Below are positions 23,772 through 32,534 of a stretch of 39,019 nt of DNA, piece after piece. Source of the stretch: Prevotellaceae bacterium (lineage in GTDB: Bacteria > Bacteroidota > Bacteroidia > Bacteroidales > UBA932); assembly GCA_031280885.1 (NCBI GenBank), contig JAITGD010000113.1, positions 1 through 39,019 on the forward strand, written 5' to 3'. The notes beneath the pieces were generated by a model. It did no database searches. It was not told the origin of the DNA and saw only the letters and a program-made list of their open reading frames with translations. The first letter of the stretch is position 1; each line of letters starts with the position of its first letter. The position numbers were made by a program, and so were the translations under genes.

Positions 23772-24956
23772 ATGAAATCTTTACGCAAATTGCTCGATAA
23801 AGCAAAACCCTCTTTTGAAGAAGGCGGGAAATTGAGCAAATTCCGGTCGGTATTCGACGGGTTTGAAACCTTTCTTTACGTGCCGAATACGGTTACGCGA
23901 TGCGGAAGTCATATACGCGACGCAATGGACATGAAACGCACCATGTCGGTGGTGGTACTTGCACTTGTTCCATGCCTGCTTTTCGGCATGTGGAACGCAG
24001 GTTATCAGCATTTTCTATCCATCGGCAATCCGCAGAGTTTATGCCCTACGTTTTGGTTCGGTTTCTGCAAGGTATTCCCCATAGTAGTAGTGTCTTACGT
24101 GGTAGGATTGGGCATAGAATTTGCTGTTGCACAAGTCCGCAAACACGAAATCAACGAAGGCTTTTTGGTTTCGGGTATGCTGATTCCCTTGGTCATGCCC
24201 GTTGATGTACCACTTTGGATGGTTGCCGTAGCTACAGCTTTCGCGGTGATCATCGGAAAAGAAATCTTCGGCGGAACGGGAATGAATATATGGAATCCGG
24301 CGTTGCTGGCTCGCGCCTTTGTCTTCTTTTCGTATCCTTCGCACATTTCGGGCGACAAGATTTGGGTGGCCGATCTGAGTAAAGGACAGGGAATAATCGA
24401 CGGATTTTCGGGAGCGACGCCTTTAGCCAAAGCCGCAGCAGCAAGCCCAGGCACAGCGATTGACCTTCCCTCAGCCTGCGATATGTTCTTCGGATTTATC
24501 CCCGGCTCGATAGGCGAAACCTCGAAATTAGCCATACTCATCGGCGCGGTGATACTCATCGCCACCGGCGTAGGAAGCTGGAAAATAATGCTATCCTGCA
24601 TAATCGGAACCCTGGCTACGGGCTATCTGTTCAACGTGCTGGGAGGCGACAATCCATACATGTCCTTGCCGCCTCATTATCACCTTCTGATGGGCGGTCT
24701 GGCTTTCGGTCTGGTATTTATGGCGACCGACCCCGTGTCCTCGTCGCAAACCGAAACAGGCAAATGGATTTATGGATTTCTGATAGGCCTTCTGGTAGTG
24801 GTGATACGCCTGTTCAATCCCGCGTATCCCGAAGGAACAATGCTGGTTATACTGCTGATGAACACCTTTGCACCGCTGATCGATTATTACGTAGTGGGAG
24901 CAAATATACGACGCAGACTGAAACGAGCTAAAGCAGCTCTAAGCGCAATAAAGTAA
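23772..24956 (+). CDS. nqrB: Na+-translocating NADH:quinone reductase subunit B
   Basis: NqrB is the large membrane subunit that carries covalent FMN and riboflavin and forms the sodium channel. The 394-residue protein has about ten membrane segments. The flavinylation motif S213-G-A-T216 in DGFSGATPLAK is intact. Other family features are RDAMDMKRTMS, GKEIFGGTGMNIWNPALLARAF, GGLAFGLVFMATDPVSSSQT and NPAYPEGTML. The N-terminal cytoplasmic stretch KAKPSFEEGGKLSKF is typical. The length matches the family. It is followed by nqrC after 21 bp. Confidence 0.97.
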   Translation: MKSLRKLLDKAKPSFEEGGKLSKFRSVFDGFETFLYVPNTVTRCGSHIRDAMDMKRTMSVVVLALVPCLLFGMWNAGYQHFLSIGNPQSLCPTFWFGFCKVFPIVVVSYVVGLGIEFAVAQVRKHEINEGFLVSGMLIPLVMPVDVPLWMVAVATAFAVIIGKEIFGGTGMNIWNPALLARAFVFFSYPSHISGDKIWVADLSKGQGIIDGFSGATPLAKAAAASPGTAIDLPSACDMFFGFIPGSIGETSKLAILIGAVILIATGVGSWKIMLSCIIGTLATGYLFNVLGGDNPYMSLPPHYHLLMGGLAFGLVFMATDPVSSSQTETGKWIYGFLIGLLVVVIRLFNPAYPEGTMLVILLMNTFAPLIDYYVVGANIRRRLKRAKAALSAIK

Positions 24957-24977
24957 TTACGACAAAAGATCAAAGTC

Positions 24978-25727
24978 ATGAAATTTAATACTAACAATAA
25001 CTTATACACGGTATTATATTCCTCCGCGATGGTTATAGTGGTGGCGGCGCTTCTTGCCTTCGCTTCCATTACCCTGAAAAAACCTCAGGAAAAAAACATC
25101 GAAATCGAAAAGAAAATGAACATCTTGTCCTCAGTCAATAAGGCTCAGGACATCGCCGGCGCATCCAACAAAAATGAATACGTCGAAAGCGAATATTCAA
25201 AATACATAATAGAATCGTTCTGCGTTAATCTCAAAGGTGATAGAACTGATGCTGACGCTTTTAACACCGACCTAAAAGCCGAATTGGAGAAATCCGAAGT
25301 CGATAGAAATTTTCCGGTTTTTGTGAACGACGATAAAGGCGCACGAAAATATATCTTCCCTGTGAGAGGAGCCGGACTTTGGGGTCCGATTTGGGGATAT
25401 GTAGCTTTAAATGATGATTTCAAAACAATCTACGGAGCAACCTTCGACCACAAAGGCGAAACTCCGGGGCTGGGCGCCGAAATCGCCGGAATCGCATTTC
25501 AAAAACAGTTCTCGGGTAAATCAATTTACGATGATTCAGATAATTTCGTAGGTATAATCGTAGAAAAACCCGGAGGAACGCCGGGCAATAAAAACACTGT
25601 GGACGGTATTTCAGGAGGAACTATCACAAGCAAAGCGTTGGAGAATATGGTTTTCAACTCATTGTCGAACTACAAAGCTTTTTTTCTTGCACAGAAAGCC
25701 CCTCTTATTACCGACACAATACAATGA
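24978..25727 (+). CDS. nqrC: Na+-translocating NADH:quinone reductase subunit C
   Basis: NqrC carries a covalently bound FMN on the periplasmic side, anchored by one N-terminal membrane helix (VLYSSAMVIVVAALLAFASITL, about 13-34). The 249-residue protein shows the FMN-binding domain with GAGLWGPIWGYVAL, FDHKGETPGLGAEIA and the flavinylation motif S212-G-G-T215 in DGISGGTITSKALENM. It is complete. Its TGA overlaps the ATG of the next gene by 4 bp (ATGA), which implies translational coupling, yet that gene encodes an ORF6N protein and not NqrD. Confidence 0.96.
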   Translation: MKFNTNNNLYTVLYSSAMVIVVAALLAFASITLKKPQEKNIEIEKKMNILSSVNKAQDIAGASNKNEYVESEYSKYIIESFCVNLKGDRTDADAFNTDLKAELEKSEVDRNFPVFVNDDKGARKYIFPVRGAGLWGPIWGYVALNDDFKTIYGATFDHKGETPGLGAEIAGIAFQKQFSGKSIYDDSDNFVGIIVEKPGGTPGNKNTVDGISGGTITSKALENMVFNSLSNYKAFFLAQKAPLITDTIQ

Positions 25728-26266
25728 GTGAAATGGTAAAATTCAGCGAGGTCGAAGAAAAGATTTTGACCCTGCGCAACCAGCAAGTGATTCTCGATAG
25801 CGATGTTGCGGTATTGTATGGCGTGGAAACGCGGGAAATCAATCAAGCACTAAAGAATAATCAGGAAAAATTTCCCGAAGGGTATGTTTTACAGACCTCT
25901 CAGGAAGAAAAAAATGAGCTTATCAAAAATTTTGATAACCCCAAAACAAAGTTCTCTCCCGCATTGCCAAAAGCATTCACCGAGAAGGGATTATACATGC
26001 TTGCCACCATACTCAAAAGCGATAAGGCCACACAAACTACCATAGCAATCGTAGAAACCTTCGCCAAAATACGTGAACTTGCTCGCACTGTTTCGGAATT
26101 ATCGGAAACCAACGAAGATTTCAAACAAAAATCGCTGATGCAAAAAGGCGGAGAAATTATTGCTGATATTTTGGACGACAGCTTGAAAACAACAGATACG
26201 GAAACAACAATTGAATTGAATTTTGCGCTAATGAGATTCAAACACACAATCAAACGAAAAACATAA
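25724..26266 (+). CDS. ORF6N domain protein in the place of nqrD
   Basis: This 180-residue protein begins with a clear ORF6N domain: EVEEKILTLRNQQVILDSDVAVLYGVETREINQALKNNQEKFPEGYVLQ, continuing to PKAFTEKGLYMLATILKSDKA (about 1-108). ORF6N is a phage- and mobile-element-linked DNA-binding domain related to the KilA-N/BRO group; bacterial copies are common in Bacteroidetes, with unknown function. The C-terminal part is helical (ELARTVSELSETNEDFKQK). It overlaps nqrC by 4 bp and is followed by the HyfB-like gene after 64 bp. Its presence here breaks the nqrABCDEF order and suggests insertion or rearrangement. Start alternatives are ATG at 25724 or 25733. Confidence 0.88.
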   Translation: MSEMVKFSEVEEKILTLRNQQVILDSDVAVLYGVETREINQALKNNQEKFPEGYVLQTSQEEKNELIKNFDNPKTKFSPALPKAFTEKGLYMLATILKSDKATQTTIAIVETFAKIRELARTVSELSETNEDFKQKSLMQKGGEIIADILDDSLKTTDTETTIELNFALMRFKHTIKRKT

Positions 26267-26330
26267 AACAGCTGGCTCAGGCGAAACCCTTGTAGAGGAA
26301 CTATTTGCGCGATAGTCGAATTAACAGACA

Positions 26331-28295
26331 ATGATTTTTATATTTATTCTACTCCTTTCGCCGGCCTTGTTTATCGTTCCGGCACACAAAAAAGGCAAAT
26401 TTGCCCTGATTCTTTTAGCAGCTGGAATCGTACAGACTTTCAGCATAATAACCCGTTTAGAAGCGGCGGCGCCCATTGACCTCAGCTATGATTTGGGAAT
26501 TATCAACCTCCGGCTATATATCGACGAACTTTCGGCGCTCTTTCTCGCACTGCTTAATGTAGTGGCAATTACAGCTTTATGGTATTCTAACGAATATCTC
26601 AAAACTTATATCAAAACAAAATCGGAAAGCGAACTTTCGCTGCACTTTTTGGCGTATATCTGGCTGTATGTGTCGATGACAGCGGTGATAACATTCCGCG
26701 ACACAGCGAGTTTCCTTCTCGCATGGGAATTAATGACCGGCGCCTCCTTTGTGCTTGTAGTTTTCGAGGGAGAAAAGCCCGACAAACTAAAAGCCGCCAT
26801 ACATTACTTGGTTCAAATGCATGTATGTCTTTTTCTGTTGATTGCCGGCTTCGCCATAGCCGAAAGCGCCAGCGACAAAACAGGCTTTGAGGCAGTAGCC
26901 GAATATTTTTCGACACGAAAGAATTTCCCTCTGTTTCTGATATTTCTGCTTGGATTTGGCTTCAAAGCAGGCTTCGTTCCGATGCACACCTGGCTGCCGG
27001 AGGTACATCCCACAGCTTCGGGAAACGTCAGTGGATTTATGTCCGGCGCAATCATAAAAATGGGTATCTACGGATTAATCAGAATAATAAGTTGCATTAA
27101 GACCGACCTCTTTCTCGTCGGCGCTACCCTGCTGTCACTTTCCTGTGTAACAGGTCTCTACGGAATAGCCATGGCCGCTGTACAGAAAGACATAAAAAAA
27201 CTGCTGGCCTATTCGAGTATCGAAAACATAGGAATCATAGGAATCGCTCTGAGCATCGGCATCTTAGGCGAATATTGGGATAATCCCGCTCTGAGCCTCG
27301 CCGGATACGCCGGAGCCTTGCTTCACACGTTTAATCACGCCTGTTTCAAGTCGATGCTCTTTTTTAGTGCAGGCTCGCTTTGCAAAGCCACGCACACACA
27401 ACGGATGGACAAAATGGGCGGAGCGGCTAAGGAAATGCCCTACACTGCGGCATTTTTCCTTCTCGGATCCGGAGCAATCTGCGCCTTGCCGCCACTCAGC
27501 GGCTTTGTGTCAGAGTTTCTTATATACAAAGGACTGTTTTCCAGCATCGGCGACGCGGGTTCAGTGCGCGCTTTTTTTCTGATGATAATAGCGCTGATAA
27601 TGGTCGTCATAGGAGGTTTGTCGATTTTGACCTTTACCAAGGCTTTCGGGATTCCCTTTCTTGGCCTCCCGCGCAGCCCGCAATCTTCGGGACTTTCGGA
27701 AAGCAAAGGTCTGTGGACGCCGCTGTTAATACCGGCTTTCTGCATAATTTTTGTCGGATTTGCGCCTTTTTTTGCTTTTGAACTGATTGCCCGCATCTCG
27801 TTCTGCGTGTCGATGGCCGACTCGCCAACGATTATCGCAATGAACGAATGTTCGACTAATCTGCGCAGCTTGAGCCTTGTATTCATGCTCTTTGCAGGGC
27901 TTATTGTCGGTATTCATCTCCTTCGCAGCAAACGTTTGGCAAAACGTCGCGTGGACTCATCGCCCACCTGGGGATGCGGATACACAGCGCCAAAGGCCAA
28001 AATGCAATATAGCTCTTCTTCATTTGTTAGTGATTTTGAACATTTAGCCAATCCCGTAACTCGCTATCGACGCGAAATAGAGCCTATTGCAGAAACTGAA
28101 ATTTTCCCCGACGAACGCAAATTCAAGGGAAAATCCGAAGATATAGTACATTCGCAGGTAAATATCCTGCAATCACGCATACAAAAAATACTCTCGCATC
28201 TGGCTATCTTCCAGACAGGTAGAATACAACACTATATTTCCTTTGCTCTCATTTTTATGGTGATTATCTTTGTGCTTAGCTGGATTATGCAATAG
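26331..28295 (+). CDS. HyfB/HycC-like proton-conducting membrane subunit (NuoL family)
   Basis: This 654-residue polytopic protein belongs to the NuoL/M/N-Mrp superfamily and is most like hydrogenase-4 component B. Conserved channel residues are visible: E133 in LLAWELMTGASF, K212 in GFGFKAGFVPMHTWLPEVHPTASG, K243 in GAIIKMGIYGL, and HTFNHACFKSMLFFSAGSL. The C-terminal TWGCGYTAPKAKMQYSSSSF is a HyfB hallmark. In energy-converting hydrogenase-type complexes such a subunit works with HyfC, E and F and hydrophilic subunits, none of which follow: the next gene is convergent GH110. It either belongs to a complex encoded elsewhere or is left over from a rearrangement that also removed nqrDEF. No frameshift is visible. 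Confidence 0.85.
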   Translation: MIFIFILLLSPALFIVPAHKKGKFALILLAAGIVQTFSIITRLEAAAPIDLSYDLGIINLRLYIDELSALFLALLNVVAITALWYSNEYLKTYIKTKSESELSLHFLAYIWLYVSMTAVITFRDTASFLLAWELMTGASFVLVVFEGEKPDKLKAAIHYLVQMHVCLFLLIAGFAIAESASDKTGFEAVAEYFSTRKNFPLFLIFLLGFGFKAGFVPMHTWLPEVHPTASGNVSGFMSGAIIKMGIYGLIRIISCIKTDLFLVGATLLSLSCVTGLYGIAMAAVQKDIKKLLAYSSIENIGIIGIALSIGILGEYWDNPALSLAGYAGALLHTFNHACFKSMLFFSAGSLCKATHTQRMDKMGGAAKEMPYTAAFFLLGSGAICALPPLSGFVSEFLIYKGLFSSIGDAGSVRAFFLMIIALIMVVIGGLSILTFTKAFGIPFLGLPRSPQSSGLSESKGLWTPLLIPAFCIIFVGFAPFFAFELIARISFCVSMADSPTIIAMNECSTNLRSLSLVFMLFAGLIVGIHLLRSKRLAKRRVDSSPTWGCGYTAPKAKMQYSSSSFVSDFEHLANPVTRYRREIEPIAETEIFPDERKFKGKSEDIVHSQVNILQSRIQKILSHLAIFQTGRIQHYISFALIFMVIIFVLSWIMQ

Positions 28296-28313
28296 TTATA
28301 CGGTGGTTATACA

Positions 28314-28351
28314 ATTGTTAGACGATTGTTAGACGATTGTGCAATGTCTAA
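28314..28351 (+). terminator. 11-mer repeat and imperfect hairpin after the HyfB-like gene
   Basis: ATTGTTAGACG is repeated at 28314-28324 and 28325-28335. TTAGACGATTG (28329-28339) can pair with CAATGTCTAA (28342-28351) with one bulged G. It resembles the octamer arrays around nqrA and lies between convergent genes, so it may act as a terminator. There is no T-run right after it. Confidence 0.4.
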
Positions 28352-28372
28352 TCGTCCAAAAAACAATATCCA

Positions 28373-28424
28373 CTGCGTAACCAATTAATCATTAATCATT
28401 ACTTGGTTCTTGAAATCCTGAATC
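28373..28424 (-). repeat. Composite dispersed repeat overlapping the 3' end of the GH110 gene
   Basis: On the minus strand this reads the 23-bp dispersed repeat (28424-28402, 21/23 identical to 8202-8224), then AATGATT heptamers, then GGTTACGCAG, the variant of the CTGCGTAGC box. The first two parts lie in the GH110 reading frame and encode its last nine or so residues and stop. Confidence 0.75.
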
Positions 28425-30143
28425 TCTCTTACAATGTTCGATTTTAAACGCCGGAAGACTATTTTTTTCATCCTCTGTTTTTTGCCATGTACTTTTTTCG
28501 ATGAGGTTGTTTTCAAAAATCAGGCCATCTACAAATTTTGCTTTGATTACCTGTGTTTCAAGCGTTTTGAATGTATTGTTTTCGATTCGGATATTTCGGT
28601 GAACCTGATGTTTTGGCGATTCTTCATGCACTTCGGGTTCGATAGATATGGCGTAGCTGTTACCGAGGATGTTATATCCGCAGGCATCGAATAGGTTTCC
28701 TCTGATTATGGCGTCGTTTACCGCTCCGGATTCGTACCAACTTCCTGCATCGCAAGCAATTAGAATACCATACATTCCGGTGCGATAAAACACATTGTTT
28801 TCTATCCTGATACTGCGAGGAGTAGTAACTAAAAGTCCGCGAGTACATGTCATTTCGAAGCGATTATTGCACACCTGAAGCGAAGGCGTCCATGTGAGAT
28901 TTTCTACGCAATAACCGGTGCTTACCTCCTTAGGAAGAGGCGATTCCAGCTCAATCAACATCTCGCGTTCCGAAACAAGTCGGGCTGTTTTTACCTTCGA
29001 TTTGCCCTTAGTCAAAAGCGCGGCAGAGTTTACAAAGCCAACAGTGTCGTTTTCATAAAAGGCTGCAAATCCGTAGGTTTGACCGTGCATAAATCGCACT
29101 TTGATCCGTGTAGGAGTTTGAATTTCTGTAATTTTCAAATAAGTTCCGTGTACGTTTACCGGATCATCGTGCAGACCTTTAAATCGGCATGAATCAATCA
29201 ATATCTTGCCTTTGCATCCCGAAAAGTGCATGCCGTCAGCAAAAGCTGCGATTGTCCGCCCCCTCGACGGCGTGATATTTACTCTGCGATATGTCAGATT
29301 TTCTGAGAATTGCGAGATTATTCCAAGACCGTGCATATAGTGCATATTTACGCCGTAGAGACGTATATTTTTTGATAGATTGACGAAAACGCCGACATGG
29401 TCGCGGTAAGGATCTCGTACTGTGAGTGTTTGTCCGGCCGCGTAGCCCGAATTTCTGAAATCGCCATCTATCCGCAATTTGAAGGGTTCAAGCTCAGTAA
29501 CAGATCCTTCGAGAATAGGATTCCAGCCTCTGTATTTTGCCGTTCCCTCTATCGTATCGGTCATAATTACATGATAACGAGGGATATTATAGCCTTCGCC
29601 ATACCAAAATAATTTACTGTCGATAATAGCGTATTTTGAATCCGGATGCACCGAAGCAATTAGATAATCAGAATTCACCTCAATCATAGAGAGTTCGCTC
29701 ATGCTCGGACGTTCAAAATCCACACTCAGATTGCGCATTTCGATGTTTTCGCAATGGTCAATGCCGATTGTAATCATCTTTCCATGAAAAACAAAGATAG
29801 AACCATTTCCCTCGACAGTCAAATTTTTGACGCCTTCGAATAAAAGTCCGATGTTTTTGATTTTCGATGGACATTCCTCTTCGGATGAAGTGTTTGAGAT
29901 AAAATACTCTCGTTTTTCTGTTTTTTCGTGCCAAAAATCGTATCTTCCTTTGGGAAACACAAGCGTGGCTCCGTTATTTTCGGATTTACAGCGCTCTATG
30001 GCTTTTTTTACCCCTTCGGTAGCGTCGATAAAAGAATTTGGAGCTACGCCGAAATCCCGCACATCTATCATCTTCTGCGACTGCGCGATTGATACCGCTC
30101 CTGCCGCAGCAAGAGCAAAAATCAGTTTAAAAATTGTATTCAT
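28392..30143 (-). CDS. GH110 family alpha-1,3-galactosidase, secreted
   Basis: GH110 enzymes release alpha-1,3-linked galactose, as in blood group B or linear alpha-Gal structures. The 583-residue protein has a signal peptide (about 1-22) and a right-handed parallel beta-helix. It matches characterised Bacteroides members in LVFPKGRYDFWHEKTEKREYFISNTS, LTVEGNGSIFVFHGKM, IEMRNLSVDFERPSMSE and GYAAGQTLTVRDPYRDHVGVF. The likely catalytic acids are D303 (FADGMHFSGC) and D326-D327 (GLHDDPVNVHG); the spacing of 23 equals that of the known catalytic Asp residues as I recall them. It is the last gene of the five-gene operon starting at 36768. The C-terminal tail SGFQEPSND is encoded by an intergenic repeat. 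Confidence 0.92.
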   Translation of the reverse strand: MNTIFKLIFALAAAGAVSIAQSQKMIDVRDFGVAPNSFIDATEGVKKAIERCKSENNGATLVFPKGRYDFWHEKTEKREYFISNTSSEEECPSKIKNIGLLFEGVKNLTVEGNGSIFVFHGKMITIGIDHCENIEMRNLSVDFERPSMSELSMIEVNSDYLIASVHPDSKYAIIDSKLFWYGEGYNIPRYHVIMTDTIEGTAKYRGWNPILEGSVTELEPFKLRIDGDFRNSGYAAGQTLTVRDPYRDHVGVFVNLSKNIRLYGVNMHYMHGLGIISQFSENLTYRRVNITPSRGRTIAAFADGMHFSGCKGKILIDSCRFKGLHDDPVNVHGTYLKITEIQTPTRIKVRFMHGQTYGFAAFYENDTVGFVNSAALLTKGKSKVKTARLVSEREMLIELESPLPKEVSTGYCVENLTWTPSLQVCNNRFEMTCTRGLLVTTPRSIRIENNVFYRTGMYGILIACDAGSWYESGAVNDAIIRGNLFDACGYNILGNSYAISIEPEVHEESPKHQVHRNIRIENNTFKTLETQVIKAKFVDGLIFENNLIEKSTWQKTEDEKNSLPAFKIEHCKRDSGFQEPSND

Positions 30144-30175
30144 ATTTTAAAAATTTTTTTCTATTTGGATACTGC

Positions 30176-30829
30176 TTAAACACAGTCCTCGCAAAAGCCT
30201 TTTCGTCTCAGCAAATCGACGCCGCCACAGTAGCAGAGATAGCGCCAAAAAACAAAAGCCGAGAATTGTTTCGCCGCAGGATCAGATATTTTACCACTAT
30301 TTATATTTAATAGATTGGCCATAAATAACATGATGCTAAAATCTCCGGCGGCTTCCATGTCGCGGGCTATATCGCGAAACAGCGGCTTGTCGGCGCCTTG
30401 TTCCAAAGCCCGTCGCAGGTATCCGCCGCGATTGAACGGACAGGAATAGTACCAGAGAGATACCTCGGTATTCATAATATCTTTCTGTTTGACGTAAAAG
30501 AAACAATAATTCTCATCCTCAAACAGTTTGCTGTTGATTTCCGACAGTTTTTTTCTGTCAATTTGAAGAATATACTGCGATTCAGGCTTTCCGCCGTTAA
30601 CCTGAAGGCAACGCAAAAAAGCCTTGTGCGATATAGTGTCTGTTTTCGCAGGGAAATTCATTCGTATGGTTTTATCGAAAAATTCACCCATTTCTTCCAG
30701 CACAGCTTGCCTTTCGGGAGTAAACTGCGTATAAGTCGTTTCGACCTGTCCTACTGCATGATGCGTATAAACTAACATCAATATGCAGAAGATAAAGATA
30801 CTTGATTTTTTAATTTTTGTGGAACACAT
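30176..30829 (-). CDS. Secreted protein of unknown function
   Basis: I do not recognise this 217-residue protein. It has a basic N-terminus and a hydrophobic signal segment (SSIFIFCILMLVYTHHAVGQ, about 9-28), so it is probably exported. The mature part has the motifs FTPERQAVLEEMGEFFDKTIRMNFP, NYCFFYVKQKDIMN, SLWYYSCPFNRGGYLRRALEQG and a Cys-rich end (RYLCYCGGVDLLRRKGFCEDC), which could form disulfides or bind metal. It lies between the O-antigen-ligase-like gene (27 bp) and GH110 (32 bp) in one operon. It may be an accessory of either; no enzymatic motif is apparent. Confidence 0.75.
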   Translation of the reverse strand: MCSTKIKKSSIFIFCILMLVYTHHAVGQVETTYTQFTPERQAVLEEMGEFFDKTIRMNFPAKTDTISHKAFLRCLQVNGGKPESQYILQIDRKKLSEINSKLFEDENYCFFYVKQKDIMNTEVSLWYYSCPFNRGGYLRRALEQGADKPLFRDIARDMEAAGDFSIMLFMANLLNINSGKISDPAAKQFSAFVFWRYLCYCGGVDLLRRKGFCEDCV

Positions 30830-30856
30830 TTTTTTAATTTTTAATTTTTAATTTTT

Positions 30857-32527
30857 TTAACCTATTTGTGTATTTTCTAATTCTTGCATCATTCGTTCCT
30901 GCGGCACGATTGCTGGCTGATTGTCTGATTTTTGTGGCTTCGGAGCCTCTTCAATCACCCGGTACATTTCGTGTTTAATGCTTTGGATAGTTGCTGAAGG
31001 GATTTTTATTTTTTTGCGGAGAATGATTTTTGCCAAATTCAGCGCACGAGCCTTGTCGCCACGCGCATTATACAGTTTTACAAGACGATACAGAGGCATA
31101 AACTTTACCGGACACATTGCCGCCGCTTTTCGATAATGCTGTTCAGCTTCCTCATACTGACGTAGTTGCTCGTAATTATCAGCCATCAACATTTGAAGAT
31201 CGTAATCAGCCCAAAGACGTTCACATTTTCTGCCGATTTCCAAACTGCGCTCGTAGAATTTTGCCACGTTCAGTTCCGCAGTATAATTATAAAGGAATAA
31301 TTCATTGTCGGACAGAGCTGTGTGCAGTTTTTCGTATTCGGGCAACATTTGTTCGGTTTTCCCCGCCAGCGATTGATTTGCTATCCTGCACCAAAGTATC
31401 TCATTATTCATACGTTGATACATCGTAAAGCCGAAATATATAATCGCAGGAATTGCCAATAATTTTGCCGACAATAATATTTTTTTTGGAATTTTTATTG
31501 AATATTTCGCCTTGTAAATAATTATGATTATGTTGAAAATCACCATAATCCACACAAAAGGATAAGTCAGCGGATACGAAAAAGCTGCAAAAACAGCAAT
31601 CGAGAGCAAAGAAAAAACCGCAGAACGAACAAGCGGCTCCTGCCTGCCTCGAAGAAAAGAGCGCCAAAGAAACCGGCAAAAGACGAGAAAAACAAGCAGT
31701 CCGACAAGTCCGTAATTGATTATCAGCGAAATATATTCGTTGAAAGGGCGGTTCACATTGTCGGCCAGCATTGCGTATTCGCTGTCGGGATTTTGAGTGA
31801 AATAATCCGCTTGAAAGTTCATATAATTGGCTTTGAATCCGCCATATCCATGTCCGAACAAGGGTTTTTCCTTGACCATTTCCCACGAGCAGCGCCAAAT
31901 CAGCAGCCGTCCGTCGGCAGAATCTTTTTTCAGGAAATATGAAGTCGAAAATAACAAACAGACTGTAAAAAACATAATAAGCTTGATTTTCCGACGTTTG
32001 GGATACTCATAAAGCGAAAAAACAGTAGATACGATTATCAAGCTAATCATCCCCGATCGCGAGCCTGAAAGGAATATGGCGCTTGCGATTATCGTGGCTG
32101 TAATGGCTGTAAACCAGCTTTGTCCGAGACGATTTATCACAAGCACATAGAAGATTGTCGGAAATACGGCGCAGAGGCAAGCGGCAAATCCGGCAGGATT
32201 GTCGAAACTGCCTGTAATTCGGAAACTTCCGATAGAGGGCAAAATTTTTGCGTATTGAAGGATTCCGTACACGGCCTGCGCCGTGCATAACACGCTGACA
32301 ATAAAGCAGAAAAAAGCCGCCATCGATGGTTTTTTCTCTTTGTCGGCGTTATGCAAAAGCGAAAACACAAGACAAACCGCCATCAAAACTATGCCGCAAA
32401 ATATTGTACTATACCATTTTGGCGCAAGGTGGACGTCCACAAAAGCGCCGGAACTCAGAAATAAACTTCCCGCGCCGAGCAAAAAAAGCAGTATGTATCG
32501 AATCGCTTGCAAGATGGATTTGTTCAT
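30857..32527 (-). CDS. O-antigen ligase (Wzy_C) family membrane protein with C-terminal TPRs
   Basis: This 556-residue protein has about ten membrane segments (1-370). It carries the Wzy_C signature region ITGSFDNPAGFAACLCAVFP, LSGSRSGMISLII, and the periplasmic loop DGRLLIWRCSWEMVKEKPLFGHGYGGFKANY. The family includes WaaL O-antigen ligases and PglL/PglO protein O-oligosaccharyltransferases, which move a lipid-linked glycan onto lipid A or protein in the periplasm. The C-terminal 170 residues hold TPR helices (YDLQMLMADNYEQLRQYEEAEQHYRKAAAMCPV). It starts 7 bp behind the glutaminase-like gene. Association with secreted protein-modifying folds favours a protein or cell-surface glycan target over LPS, but this is inference. 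Confidence 0.85.
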   Translation of the reverse strand: MNKSILQAIRYILLFLLGAGSLFLSSGAFVDVHLAPKWYSTIFCGIVLMAVCLVFSLLHNADKEKKPSMAAFFCFIVSVLCTAQAVYGILQYAKILPSIGSFRITGSFDNPAGFAACLCAVFPTIFYVLVINRLGQSWFTAITATIIASAIFLSGSRSGMISLIIVSTVFSLYEYPKRRKIKLIMFFTVCLLFSTSYFLKKDSADGRLLIWRCSWEMVKEKPLFGHGYGGFKANYMNFQADYFTQNPDSEYAMLADNVNRPFNEYISLIINYGLVGLLVFLVFCRFLWRSFLRGRQEPLVRSAVFSLLSIAVFAAFSYPLTYPFVWIMVIFNIIIIIYKAKYSIKIPKKILLSAKLLAIPAIIYFGFTMYQRMNNEILWCRIANQSLAGKTEQMLPEYEKLHTALSDNELFLYNYTAELNVAKFYERSLEIGRKCERLWADYDLQMLMADNYEQLRQYEEAEQHYRKAAAMCPVKFMPLYRLVKLYNARGDKARALNLAKIILRKKIKIPSATIQSIKHEMYRVIEEAPKPQKSDNQPAIVPQERMMQELENTQIG

Positions 32528-32534
32528 GCTGCTT

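Noticed and set aside
25724-26266. Reading the gene after nqrC as a diverged nqrD
   Set aside because: NqrD is a polytopic membrane protein; this protein is soluble and has a clear ORF6N domain.
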